Origin: JALORV01 sp035429805
GTDB lineage: Bacteria > Pseudomonadota > Gammaproteobacteria > Burkholderiales > Burkholderiaceae_F
Assembly: GCA_035429805.1 (NCBI GenBank)
Contig: DAOMFL010000002.1
Location: forward strand, 1 to 64,000
DNA length: 64,000 bases
Reading direction: 5' to 3'
Under the pieces are notes generated by a model, which had not been told where the DNA came from, did not search any database, and worked only from the letters and a program-made list of their open reading frames with translations. The position numbers and the translations under genes are program-made. Of this stretch, positions 31,891-39,506 are shown piece by piece; the first letter of the stretch is position 1, and each line of letters opens with the position of its first letter.

Positions 31891-34020
31891 ATGAATGCGG
31901 GGGCGATCGAGAGCGAGACGGCGGCCGCGGCGGCGCAGGATCCGGCGGCCACGCGCGCGCTGGTGCAGCCGCTCTATGCCGGCAAGGAACTGCGGACCGG
32001 CGAGTCGTTTGCCGCCCACGCGGACGGCATTGCGGCGATCGTGGCGACCCTGCGCCCCGATCCCGATCTGATCGTGGCCGCACAGCTCTTCGGGGTCTAC
32101 GACGTGCTGCGCGAGCCGGAGGAGTGGCTGCGTGCACGCTTCGGCGCGGCGATCGCGCAGCTGGTCGCCGACCTGCGGCAGCTGATGCGCCTGTCGGAGC
32201 TGACGCGCGCGCGCGAGGAAGCTCGCGGCCGCGGGAATCCGGCCGACCAGGCCGAGGCGCTGCGCCGCATGCTGCTCGCGATGGCGAACGACCTGCGCGT
32301 CGTGCTGCTGCGGCTGGCATCGCGGCTGCAGACGCTGCGCTACTACGCGCTGAGCAAGCGGCCCGGGGCCGAGCCGATCGCGCGCGAGACGCTGGACCTG
32401 TACGCGCCGCTCGCGAACCGGCTCGGCATCTGGCAGCTGAAATGGGAGCTCGAGGACCTGTCGTTCCGCTTCCTCGAGCCCGAGACCTACAAGTCGGTCG
32501 CCCGCCTGCTCGATGAAAAGCGCTCGGAGCGCGAGTCGTTCATCGAAGAGGCGCTGGTGCGGCTGCGCGCGCTCGTCGCGGAGGCCGGGCTGCGCGCCGA
32601 GATCACCGGTCGGCCCAAACACATCTTCAGCATCTGGAACAAGATGCGCACCAAGGGGTACGCCTTCGAGCAGGTGTACGACGTGCGCGGGCTGCGCGTC
32701 ATTGTCGATGAAGTTCCGCAGTGCTACCAGGTGCTGGCGCTGGTTCATTCGACCTGGACGCCGGTCGAGTCCGAGTACGACGATTACATCGCGCGTCCGA
32801 AACCCAACGGTTACCAGTCGCTGCATACAGTCGTGGGTGACGACGCCGGGCGCACGCTCGAGGTCCAGATCCGCACGCGCCGGATGCACGAGCACGCGGA
32901 ACTCGGGGTCGCGGCCCACTGGAAGTACAAGGAGGGCGGCAAGGGGAGGGACGACGAGCAGCGCGTGGCATGGCTGCGCCAGCTGCTGGCGTGGCGCGCC
33001 GAGGTGGACGCCCCGCCCGCGAGCGGACCGGTGCGCGAGGAGCGCATCTACGTGCTGACACCGCAGGCTCGCGTGGTCGAACTGCCGGCCGGCGGCACGC
33101 CGATCGACTTCGCCTATCACATCCACTCCGAACTCGGTCACCGCTGCCGAGGCGCGCGCGTCGACGGGGTCATGGTGCCGCTCAACACGCCGCTCGCGAC
33201 CGGCCAGACCGTCGAGATCATGTCCGCGAAGACCGGCGGGCCGAGCCGTGACTGGCTCAATGCCGAACTGGGTTACCTGCAGAGTGCGCGTTCGAAGGCC
33301 AAGGTTCGCCAGTGGTTCAACGCGCTGGAATTCGAGCAGGCCGTCACGGCGGGCCGGGAGATCGTGCAGAAGGAACTGCAGCGGCTCGGCAGGACGGCGA
33401 CCAAGCTCGATGATCTTGCGCATCGGCTGGGCTTCGACACGGTCGATGATCTCTGCGCGGCGGCGACCAAGGAAGAGTTCAGCATCCGCTCGATCGAGCA
33501 GGCCCTGGCGCCGTCACCGCAGCCGGAGGAAGTAACACCCCATCTTCCTGCCGGGAAGCCGCACGAGGCGCCGGCGGGTCGCGGCAAGGTCCTAGTGGTG
33601 GGCGTCGATTCGCTGCTGACGCAGCTGGCGCGGTGCTGCCGGCCTGCGCCTCCGGACGAGATCGGCGGCTATGTCACCCGCGGCCGTGGCGTTTCGATCC
33701 ATCGTGCCAACTGCTCGAATCTGCAGGCGCTGATCCAGCGCCAGCCGGAACGCGTGGTCGAGGTTGCCTGGGGCCGGCAGGCCGATGCGGTCTATCCGGT
33801 CGAGATGCTGATCATCGCTCAGGACCGGCAGGGACTGCTGCGCGATATCTCGGAAATCTTTTCGCGCGAGAAGATCAACGTCATCGGCGTGAGCACGCAG
33901 AGCCAGCGCGGCGAGGCGCGCATGGGCTTCACGGCCGAGGTGCGGAATGCCGGCGATATTGCGCGGGTCGGCGCGCTGCTGCGCGAAGTGAACGGCGTGA
34001 TAGCGGTGCGGCGCCGCTGA
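31891..34020 (+). CDS. relA: (p)ppGpp synthetase RelA
   Basis: 709-residue long RelA/SpoT homologue that makes (p)ppGpp on stalled ribosomes. The hydrolase half is decayed: where SpoT enzymes have the HD pair, this one reads QLFGVYDVLREPEEW. The synthetase half is intact, with TGRPKHIFSIWNKM, VYDVRGLRVIV, and E295-Y-D-D298 in ESEYDDYIARPKPNGYQSLH. The acidic EXDD form marks monofunctional synthetases, as opposed to RXKD in bifunctional enzymes. TGS (TPQARVVELPAGGTPIDFAY), zinc-finger/CC (LARCCRPAPPDEIGGYVTRG) and ACT (MLIIAQDRQGLLRDISEIF) domains follow. A separate SpoT is expected elsewhere. Confidence 0.95.
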   Translation: MNAGAIESETAAAAAQDPAATRALVQPLYAGKELRTGESFAAHADGIAAIVATLRPDPDLIVAAQLFGVYDVLREPEEWLRARFGAAIAQLVADLRQLMRLSELTRAREEARGRGNPADQAEALRRMLLAMANDLRVVLLRLASRLQTLRYYALSKRPGAEPIARETLDLYAPLANRLGIWQLKWELEDLSFRFLEPETYKSVARLLDEKRSERESFIEEALVRLRALVAEAGLRAEITGRPKHIFSIWNKMRTKGYAFEQVYDVRGLRVIVDEVPQCYQVLALVHSTWTPVESEYDDYIARPKPNGYQSLHTVVGDDAGRTLEVQIRTRRMHEHAELGVAAHWKYKEGGKGRDDEQRVAWLRQLLAWRAEVDAPPASGPVREERIYVLTPQARVVELPAGGTPIDFAYHIHSELGHRCRGARVDGVMVPLNTPLATGQTVEIMSAKTGGPSRDWLNAELGYLQSARSKAKVRQWFNALEFEQAVTAGREIVQKELQRLGRTATKLDDLAHRLGFDTVDDLCAAATKEEFSIRSIEQALAPSPQPEEVTPHLPAGKPHEAPAGRGKVLVVGVDSLLTQLARCCRPAPPDEIGGYVTRGRGVSIHRANCSNLQALIQRQPERVVEVAWGRQADAVYPVEMLIIAQDRQGLLRDISEIFSREKINVIGVSTQSQRGEARMGFTAEVRNAGDIARVGALLREVNGVIAVRRR

Positions 34021-34030
34021 AGCCCGGCGC

Positions 34031-34840
34031 TCAGTCGAGCGGGAAGGCCTTTTCCGCCGCATCACCCTGTGCGGCGAGCAGTTCGAAGTGGCGGGCGTAG
34101 CGTGCATGCAGGTTCGCCAGCGACAGCCACACCAGGAAGTCGGCCGTGTTGAAGTCCGGATCCCACGCCGGTTCGCCACAGATGCGCGAGCCGATCCTGA
34201 GATACCCCTTGAGCAGCGGCGGCATCTCGCTGGCAGCGGACGGCGTTATGCGCTCGAACGGAAAAGGCAGGTGCGGAAAGACCCGGTACTCGGGATCGGT
34301 CAGGTACTTCTGCAGGTCGAGTCGAACGCGCGCTGCCGTTGCGCCACCGTCGGCGAGCGACACACTGGCGCAGCCGATCAGGTGGTTGTATCCGCCCGCC
34401 TTCATGTAGTGCGCCATGCCGGCCCACAGCAGCAAGATAGTGCTGCCGGAGCGGTAGTCGCGGTGCACGCAGGACCGTCCGACCTCGACCATCGTCGGCG
34501 CGATGTGATGCAGGCGCGAGAGGTCAAACTCGCCATCGGAGTAGAGCCGCCCCAGTTCGCGCGCCTTGTGCGGCGGCAGGATGCGGTAGGTGCCGACGAT
34601 ATGCAGCGTGTCGAGGTCGCGGACGATCAGGTGATCGCAGTACGGATCGAATTCGTCGGTGTCGACGCCAGTCGTCGCGTCGCCGACCTTGGCACCCATT
34701 TCCTCGACAAAGACCTTGTAGCGCAGGCGCTGAGCATCCTCGATGTCGGCCGGCGAATGCGCCAGTCCGACGCTGAGGCGAGGCTCGGGCGCGCTCGCGG
34801 TGTCCGGAGCATTGCGCGGGGTGCCGTCCGACCTGGACAT
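34031..34840 (-). CDS. olsB: OlsB-like GNAT acyltransferase (ornithine lipid/hemolysin family)
   Basis: 269 residues of the N-acyltransferase family related to OlsB, which attaches 3-hydroxy fatty acids from acyl-ACP to ornithine as the first step of ornithine lipid synthesis. Family blocks are AQRLRYKVFVEEMGA, DEFDPYCDHLIVRD, IVGTYRILPP, EVGRSCVHRDYRSGSTILLLWAG and the C-terminal PPLLKGYLRIGSRICGEPAWDPDFNTADFLVWL. These are strongly conserved. No olsA is adjacent, so the acyl acceptor is inferred. Convergent with relA. Confidence 0.85.
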   Translation of the reverse strand: MSRSDGTPRNAPDTASAPEPRLSVGLAHSPADIEDAQRLRYKVFVEEMGAKVGDATTGVDTDEFDPYCDHLIVRDLDTLHIVGTYRILPPHKARELGRLYSDGEFDLSRLHHIAPTMVEVGRSCVHRDYRSGSTILLLWAGMAHYMKAGGYNHLIGCASVSLADGGATAARVRLDLQKYLTDPEYRVFPHLPFPFERITPSAASEMPPLLKGYLRIGSRICGEPAWDPDFNTADFLVWLSLANLHARYARHFELLAAQGDAAEKAFPLD

Positions 34841-35001
34841 GGTTCAAGAGAGATTGACGAAAACGGCGGCAGTCTGATCGGCGCCGATGACGCCGCGCTT
34901 ACAGCAACCTGGAGCCGGCGCCAATTCTCATGTTGGGCATCCGCAGCCGAGGTGTCAATCCGGGCAATCGTCAGTGCCGAAGTTCCACTGCAGGGCGCTG
35001 A

Positions 35002-35007
35002 TATACT
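35002..35007 (+). promoter_or_regulatory. Candidate -10 element of tRNA-Val
   Basis: TATACT lies 11 bp before the mature tRNA 5' end. The -35 region is weak. The position is right for a tRNA promoter. Confidence 0.45.
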
Positions 35008-35018
35008 TCGATCCTTCC

Positions 35019-35095
35019 AGGCGCGTAGCTCAGCTGGTTAGAGCACCACCTTGACATGGTGGGGGTCGTTGGTTCGAGTCCAATCGCGCCTACCA
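35019..35095 (+). tRNA. tRNA-Val (anticodon GAC)
   Basis: 77 nt with a complete cloverleaf: 7-bp acceptor stem (AGGCGCG with CGCGCCT), D arm, 5-bp anticodon stem (CCACC/GGTGG) with loop TTGACAT and anticodon GAC, and the TTCGAGT T-loop. The 3' CCA is encoded. It is 130 bp upstream of thrS, on the same strand, with an intrinsic terminator between. Confidence 0.97.
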
Positions 35096-35180
35096 GCTTC
35101 TCCAGACAACGAAAGGGCACGGAGAAATGCTTCGAACTCGATTCACGGACAGCTGATCCCGGGGACGAGTGCGCCTTTCG

Positions 35181-35210
35181 AAAAAGTGCGGCTCGCCCGC
35201 ACTTTTTTTT
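35181..35210 (+). terminator. Rho-independent terminator / possible thrS attenuator
   Basis: An 11-bp stem (35181-35191 with 35197-35207) with loop CTCGC is followed by a T-run to 35210. It ends 15 nt before the thrS ATG. It must stop most transcription from the tRNA-Val promoter or act as an attenuator of thrS. The upper stem motif AGTGCG is also present upstream at 35168-35173 and could pair with the right arm as a competing fold. Confidence 0.85.
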
Positions 35211-35225
35211 CGCTTGGAGATTCCG

Positions 35226-37163
35226 ATGGTCTCGATCCGATTACCTGATGGTTCGCGGCGCGCGTTCGACGCGCCGGTGCGTGTAGCGGACGTCGCCGCA
35301 GCGATCGGTCCCGGTCTGGCGAAGGCGGCCCTGGCCGGGCGCGTCGATGGCAAGCTGGTCGACACGTCGTTCACGATCGACCGCGACGCTGAGGTGGCGA
35401 TCGTCACCGACCGCGACGCTGATGGCCTCGAGGTGCTGCGCCATTCGACGGCGCACCTGCTGGCCTACGCCGTGAAGGAGCTGTTCCCGGAGGCGCAGGT
35501 CACGATCGGTCCCGTCATCGACAACGGCTTCTACTACGACTTCTCATTCCCGCGCGGTTTCACGCCCGAGGATCTCGAAGCGATCGAGAAGAAGATGGCC
35601 GAGCTGGTGAAAAAGGACGAGCCGGTCGTGCGCGAAGTGTGGAAGCGCGACGACGCGGTCAGGTTCTTCGAGTCGATCGGCGAGAAATACAAGGCCGAGA
35701 TCATTGCGTCGATTCCGGCCAACGAGGACATCTCGCTCTATCGCGAGGGGAAGTTCATCGATCTCTGCCGTGGGCCGCACGTGCCTTCGACGGGCAAGCT
35801 CAAAGTCTTCAAGCTGATGAAGGTCGCCGGCGCCTACTGGCGCGGCGACAGCGCCAACGAGCAGCTGCAGCGCATCTACGGCACGGCCTGGGCGAAGAAG
35901 GAAGACCAGGACGCCTACCTGAAGATGCTCGAGGAGGCCGAGCGCCGCGACCACCGCAAGCTGGGCCGCGAGCTCGATCTCTTCCACTTCCAGGAAGAGG
36001 CGCCGGGGCTCATCTTCTGGCACCCGAAGGGCTGGGCGATCTGGCAGGCGGTCGAGCAGTACATGCGCGGTGTCTACCGCGACAACGGCTACCAGGAAGT
36101 CAAGGCGCCGCAGATCCTCGACCGCTCGCTGTGGGAGAAGTCGGGCCACTGGGAGAAGTACCGCGAAAACATGTTCACGACCGAGTCGGAGAACCGGTAC
36201 TACGCGCTGAAGCCGATGAACTGCCCCGGGCACATCCAGATCTACAACGCCAATTTGCACAGCTATCGCGAACTGCCGCTGCGCTACGGCGAGTTCGGCG
36301 CCTGCCACCGCAACGAACCGTCGGGCGCGCTGCACGGCATGATGCGGGTGCGTGGCTTCACGCAGGACGACGGCCACATCTTCTGCACCGAGGGGCAGAT
36401 CCTCGACGAGTGCGTGGCGTATACGGCGCTGCTGCAGAAGGTCTACCGCGATTTCGGTTTCGAGCACATCCTCTACAAGGTCTCGACGCGGCCGACGCAG
36501 CGCATCGGCTCCGACGAGAGCTGGGACAAGGCCGAAGAGGCGCTCATGGAGTCGCTCCGGCGCTCCGGGGTCGAGTTCTCGATTTCCCCGGGCGACGGGG
36601 CGTTCTACGGTCCGAAGATCGAATACACGCTGAAGGACGCGATCGGTCGCGAGTGGCAGTGCGGCACGATGCAGGTCGATTTCCAGATGCCGGGCCGGCT
36701 CGGCGCCGAGTACGTCGCCGAGGACAACAGCCGCAAGACGCCGGTGATGCTGCATCGGGCCATCATCGGGTCGATGGAGCGCTTCATCGGAATGCTGATC
36801 GAGAACTACGCCGGGGCGATGCCGCCGTGGCTCGCGCCCGTGCAGGTCGCGATTGCCAACATCTCGGAAGGGCAGTCCGACTATGCGGAAGCTGTTGCGC
36901 AAACGCTGAAAAAACAAGGCTTTAGAGTTGACAGCGATTTGCGCAACGAGAAGATCACCTATAAAATCCGCCAGCTTAGCCTGCAGAAAATTCCGTACAT
37001 CCTCGTCGTCGGGGACAAGGAAAGGCAGGCAGGCTTGGAAGAGATGCGGGTGGCCGTACGTGCCCGCGGCGGTGCGGACCTCGGCGTGATGCCGTTGTCC
37101 GCGTTCGCGCAGCGTCTGTCCGCAGACGTTGCGGAACGCCGCAACGTGGGTGGTACGGCTTGA
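35226..37163 (+). CDS. thrS: Threonyl-tRNA synthetase
   Basis: Class II synthetase that charges tRNA-Thr. 645 residues with an N-terminal TGS domain (MVSIRLPDGSRRAF), an editing domain with HSTAHLLAYAVKELFP, a catalytic core with the zinc ligand cysteine in KPMNCPGHIQIY and motif 2 FGACHRNEPSGALHGMMRVRGF, and an anticodon-binding domain near VQVAIANISEGQSDYAEAV. The ATG at 35226 has TTGGAG upstream at 35214-35219. First gene of the thrS-infC-rpmI-rplT-pheST-ihfA-merR run. Confidence 0.98.
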   Translation: MVSIRLPDGSRRAFDAPVRVADVAAAIGPGLAKAALAGRVDGKLVDTSFTIDRDAEVAIVTDRDADGLEVLRHSTAHLLAYAVKELFPEAQVTIGPVIDNGFYYDFSFPRGFTPEDLEAIEKKMAELVKKDEPVVREVWKRDDAVRFFESIGEKYKAEIIASIPANEDISLYREGKFIDLCRGPHVPSTGKLKVFKLMKVAGAYWRGDSANEQLQRIYGTAWAKKEDQDAYLKMLEEAERRDHRKLGRELDLFHFQEEAPGLIFWHPKGWAIWQAVEQYMRGVYRDNGYQEVKAPQILDRSLWEKSGHWEKYRENMFTTESENRYYALKPMNCPGHIQIYNANLHSYRELPLRYGEFGACHRNEPSGALHGMMRVRGFTQDDGHIFCTEGQILDECVAYTALLQKVYRDFGFEHILYKVSTRPTQRIGSDESWDKAEEALMESLRRSGVEFSISPGDGAFYGPKIEYTLKDAIGREWQCGTMQVDFQMPGRLGAEYVAEDNSRKTPVMLHRAIIGSMERFIGMLIENYAGAMPPWLAPVQVAIANISEGQSDYAEAVAQTLKKQGFRVDSDLRNEKITYKIRQLSLQKIPYILVVGDKERQAGLEEMRVAVRARGGADLGVMPLSAFAQRLSADVAERRNVGGTA

Positions 37164-37176
37164 TTATTTCGTTGCC

Positions 37177-37182
37177 AGGAGA
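37177..37182 (+). promoter_or_regulatory. Shine-Dalgarno that fixes the infC start
   Basis: AGGAGA with 8-nt spacing to the ATC at 37191. It supports initiation at the non-AUG codon, since no ATG, GTG or TTG lies nearby in frame. Confidence 0.75.
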
Positions 37183-37190
37183 AGCCAACC

Positions 37191-37712
37191 ATCGCTCAGG
37201 ACAGATCGCACCGGATCAACGGTGAAATCAGCGCACCCGAAGTCCGCCTCACGGGAGTCGAAGGCGAGGCCATCGGGATTGTCAAGCTGGCCGAGGCGTT
37301 TCGCCTCGCCGAGGAAGCCCAGGTTGATCTGGTCGAAATAGCTCCCACGGCCGTGCCGCCGGTCTGTCGTCTGATGGACTACGGCAAGTTCAAGTACCAG
37401 GAGCAGAAGAAGGCCCACGAGGCCAAGCTCAAGCAGAAGCAGGTGCAGGTCAAGGAAGTGAAGTTCCGGCCGCAGACGGACGAGAACGACTACCAGACCA
37501 AGCTGCGCAATCTGACGCGCTTCCTCGAGGAAGGTGACAAGGCCAAGATCACGCTGCGGTTCCGCGGTCGCGAAATGGCGCACCAGGAGTTCGGTTACAA
37601 GCTCCTGGAACGGGTGCGGGACGACCTGGTGGCGCTGGCGCAGGTCGAGTCGATGCCACGGCTGGAAGGCCGGCAGATGGTGATGATCCTGACGCCGAAG
37701 AAGAAGAAGTAG
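37191..37712 (+). CDS. infC: Translation initiation factor IF-3, ATC start
   Basis: IF-3 binds the 30S subunit, prevents premature 50S joining and proofreads the start codon. The 173-residue product AQDRSHRINGEISAPEVRLT ... KFKYQEQKKAHEAKLKQK ... EVKFRPQTDENDYQTKLRNLTRFL matches IF-3 along its full length, with N- and C-domains joined by the basic linker. The conserved N-terminus requires initiation at ATC (37191). Use of a rare AUU/AUC/AUA start is the known device by which IF-3 represses its own mRNA. It begins 27 nt after the thrS stop. Confidence 0.95.
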   Translation: MAQDRSHRINGEISAPEVRLTGVEGEAIGIVKLAEAFRLAEEAQVDLVEIAPTAVPPVCRLMDYGKFKYQEQKKAHEAKLKQKQVQVKEVKFRPQTDENDYQTKLRNLTRFLEEGDKAKITLRFRGREMAHQEFGYKLLERVRDDLVALAQVESMPRLEGRQMVMILTPKKKK

Positions 37713-37838
37713 TAATGCGGTGTCCGCCGTTCATGGCGGAAACCTGAACGGCTGCCGCAAGGCGGCCCAACAAGTGGTCCGAGGCTCAAAGACCCGCGAG
37801 GGCGCCCGGGACCATCCAATAAAGAAAGGACGGCCACG
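37713..37838 (+). promoter_or_regulatory. Structured infC-rpmI leader, candidate L20 regulatory region
   Basis: 126 nt without a gene. It holds hairpins (TCCGCC-GTTCAT-GGCGGA near 37729-37746 and a GC-rich one near 37750-37768) and a long-range pair TGGTCC (37775-37780) with GGACCA (37809-37814). In enterobacteria L20 binds a structured leader ahead of rpmI to repress the operon. Similar control is possible here but not shown by sequence alone. Confidence 0.4.
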
Positions 37839-38036
37839 ATGCCGAAGATGAAGACGAAAAAGAGCGCCTCAAAGCGCTTCGAGGTCCGCGCCAGCGGCTC
37901 GATCAAGCGGGGACAGGCGTTCAAGCGCCACATCCTCACCAAGAAGACGACCAAGGCGAAGCGCCATCTCCGCGGCCCCGTGCAGATTCACGAGGCCGAC
38001 GTGAAGTCGGTGCGCCGCATGATGCCGTACGCCTAA
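37839..38036 (+). CDS. rpmI: 50S ribosomal protein L35
   Basis: 65 residues, MPKMKTKKSASKRFEVRASG ... KRGQAFKRHILTKKTTKAKRHLRG, full-length bL35. It is basic, as expected for a 23S-binding protein. AAAGGACGG lies before the ATG. rplT begins 12 nt after its stop. Confidence 0.98.
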   Translation: MPKMKTKKSASKRFEVRASGSIKRGQAFKRHILTKKTTKAKRHLRGPVQIHEADVKSVRRMMPYA

Positions 38037-38048
38037 CGGAGGTCGAAC

Positions 38049-38408
38049 ATGCCCCGAGTCAAACGTGGTGTGACCGCCCGCGCGCGGCACAAGAAGGTCC
38101 TGGCCCAGGCGACCGGCTTCACGCGCCGCCGCAAGAACGTCTTCCGCGTCGCCAAACAGGCGGTGATGAAGGCAGGGCAGTACGCCTACCGCGACCGCCG
38201 CAACAAGAAGCGCGTGTTCCGCACGCTGTGGATCGCCCGCATCAACGCCGCCGTGCGCGAGCACGGCATCACCTACAGCGCGTTCATCAACGGGCTCAAC
38301 AAGGCCGAAATCGGCATCGACCGCAAGGTGCTGGCCGACATGGCGGTACTCGACAAGCCGGGGTTTGCGGCTGTCGTCGAGAAGGTCAAGGCCTCGCTCG
38401 CTGCCTGA
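38049..38408 (+). CDS. rplT: 50S ribosomal protein L20
   Basis: 119 residues of bL20: MPRVKRGVTARARHKKVLAQ, YRDRRNKKRVFRTLWIARIN and FINGLNKAEIGIDRKVLADM are all present. L20 is needed for early 50S assembly and is the autoregulator of the rpmI-rplT unit in studied bacteria. An AACGGAGG-type ribosome-binding sequence precedes the ATG. A terminator hairpin follows, between it and pheS. Confidence 0.98.
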   Translation: MPRVKRGVTARARHKKVLAQATGFTRRRKNVFRVAKQAVMKAGQYAYRDRRNKKRVFRTLWIARINAAVREHGITYSAFINGLNKAEIGIDRKVLADMAVLDKPGFAAVVEKVKASLAA

Positions 38409-38445
38409 GCACGCGTCGCCGGTCCGACCGACCGGCTGCCATGGG

Positions 38446-38477
38446 AACGGGGCCTTGCTGTTGGGCCCCGTTTTTTT
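38446..38477 (+). terminator. Rho-independent terminator / possible pheST attenuator
   Basis: Perfect 9-bp stem AACGGGGCC (38446-38454) with GGCCCCGTT (38464-38472), 9-nt loop, followed by a run of Ts to 38477. It ends only 11 nt before the pheS ATG, so it can end the rplT transcript or attenuate pheST. An in-frame ATG at 38441 just before the hairpin would extend PheS by 16 residues including two adjacent Phe codons. Confidence 0.85.
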
Positions 38478-38488
38478 GGGTTCGAGAA

Positions 38489-39502
38489 ATGGAACTCGAC
38501 CAACTCGTCAATGAAGCCCGCGCCGCCTTCGCCGCTGCCACGCAGCCGGCGTCGCTCGAAAACGAGAAGGCGCGCTACCTTGGCAAGGCCGGTGCCATCA
38601 CCGAGCGCCTGAAGGCGCTCGCCCGGCTGCCCGCGGACCAGAAGCGGGAGCAGGGCGCGCGCATCAACCGCGCGAAAGAGGCCATCGAAGCGCTGCTCGA
38701 AGCCCGCCGCCGCGAACTCGCCGATGAGCAGCTCGCTGGACGGCTCGCGCAGGAGGCGATCGACGTGACCCTGCCGGGCCGCGTGCGCAGCGCCGGTGGC
38801 ATCCATCCGGTCATGCGCACCTGGATGCGCATCGAGGAAATCTTCGCGTCGATCGGGTTTGACGTGGCCGACGGCCCGGAGATCGAGACCGACTGGTACA
38901 ACTTCACCGCGCTCAACAGCCCGGAAAACCATCCCGCACGATCGATGCAGGACACGTTCTATGTCGACGCGCAGGACAGCGACGGCCGGCCGCTGCTGTT
39001 GCGCACGCACACCAGCCCGATGCAGGTGCGCTACGCACGCATGCACAAGCCGCCGATCAAGGTCATCGCCCTCGGGCGCACCTACCGTGTCGACAGTGAT
39101 GCGACGCACTCGCCGATGTTCCACCAGGTCGAAGGCCTGTGGATCGACGAGAACGTCAGCTTCGCCGATCTGAAGGCGGTGTACACCGACTTCCTGCGCT
39201 GCTTCTTCGAGACGGACGACCTCGTTGTGCGCTTCCGGCCGTCGTATTTTCCATTCACCGAGCCCTCGGCCGAGATCGACATGATGTTCACGAGCGGGCC
39301 GCGGAAGGGCCGCTGGCTCGAGATCTCCGGATCAGGACAGGTGCATCCGACCGTGGTGCGCAACTTCGGTCTCGACCCCGAGCGGTACATCGGCTTCGCT
39401 TTCGGGTCCGGACTCGAGCGGCTGACGATGCTGCGTTACGGAGTCGACGACCTGCGCGTGTTCTTCGAGGGAGATCTGCGCTTCCTCCGCCAATTCAACT
39501 AG
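38489..39502 (+). CDS. pheS: Phenylalanyl-tRNA synthetase alpha subunit
   Basis: Catalytic subunit of the alpha2beta2 enzyme that charges tRNA-Phe. 337 residues: an N-terminal coiled-coil (ELDQLVNEARAAFAAATQPA), then the class II core with motif 2 THTSPMQVRYARMHKPPIKV and FHQVEGLWID, and motif 3 FGSGLERLTMLRYGVDDLR. GGIHPVMRTWMRIEEIF is typical. The ATG at 38489 fits family alignments. pheT starts 4 nt after the stop. Confidence 0.98.
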   Translation: MELDQLVNEARAAFAAATQPASLENEKARYLGKAGAITERLKALARLPADQKREQGARINRAKEAIEALLEARRRELADEQLAGRLAQEAIDVTLPGRVRSAGGIHPVMRTWMRIEEIFASIGFDVADGPEIETDWYNFTALNSPENHPARSMQDTFYVDAQDSDGRPLLLRTHTSPMQVRYARMHKPPIKVIALGRTYRVDSDATHSPMFHQVEGLWIDENVSFADLKAVYTDFLRCFFETDDLVVRFRPSYFPFTEPSAEIDMMFTSGPRKGRWLEISGSGQVHPTVVRNFGLDPERYIGFAFGSGLERLTMLRYGVDDLRVFFEGDLRFLRQFN

Positions 39503-39506
39503 AGCA

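Noticed and set aside
31840..33423. Long open frame on the minus strand continuing upstream of mtfA
   Set aside because: It is antisense to relA, made by high GC, and has the composition of a shadow frame. MtfA homologues start at 31839.
35127..35156. Nine-residue frame as a firm thrS leader peptide
   Set aside because: Only two Thr codons and a ribosome-binding site spaced just 2 nt away. Kept as part of a hypothesis, not called as a gene.
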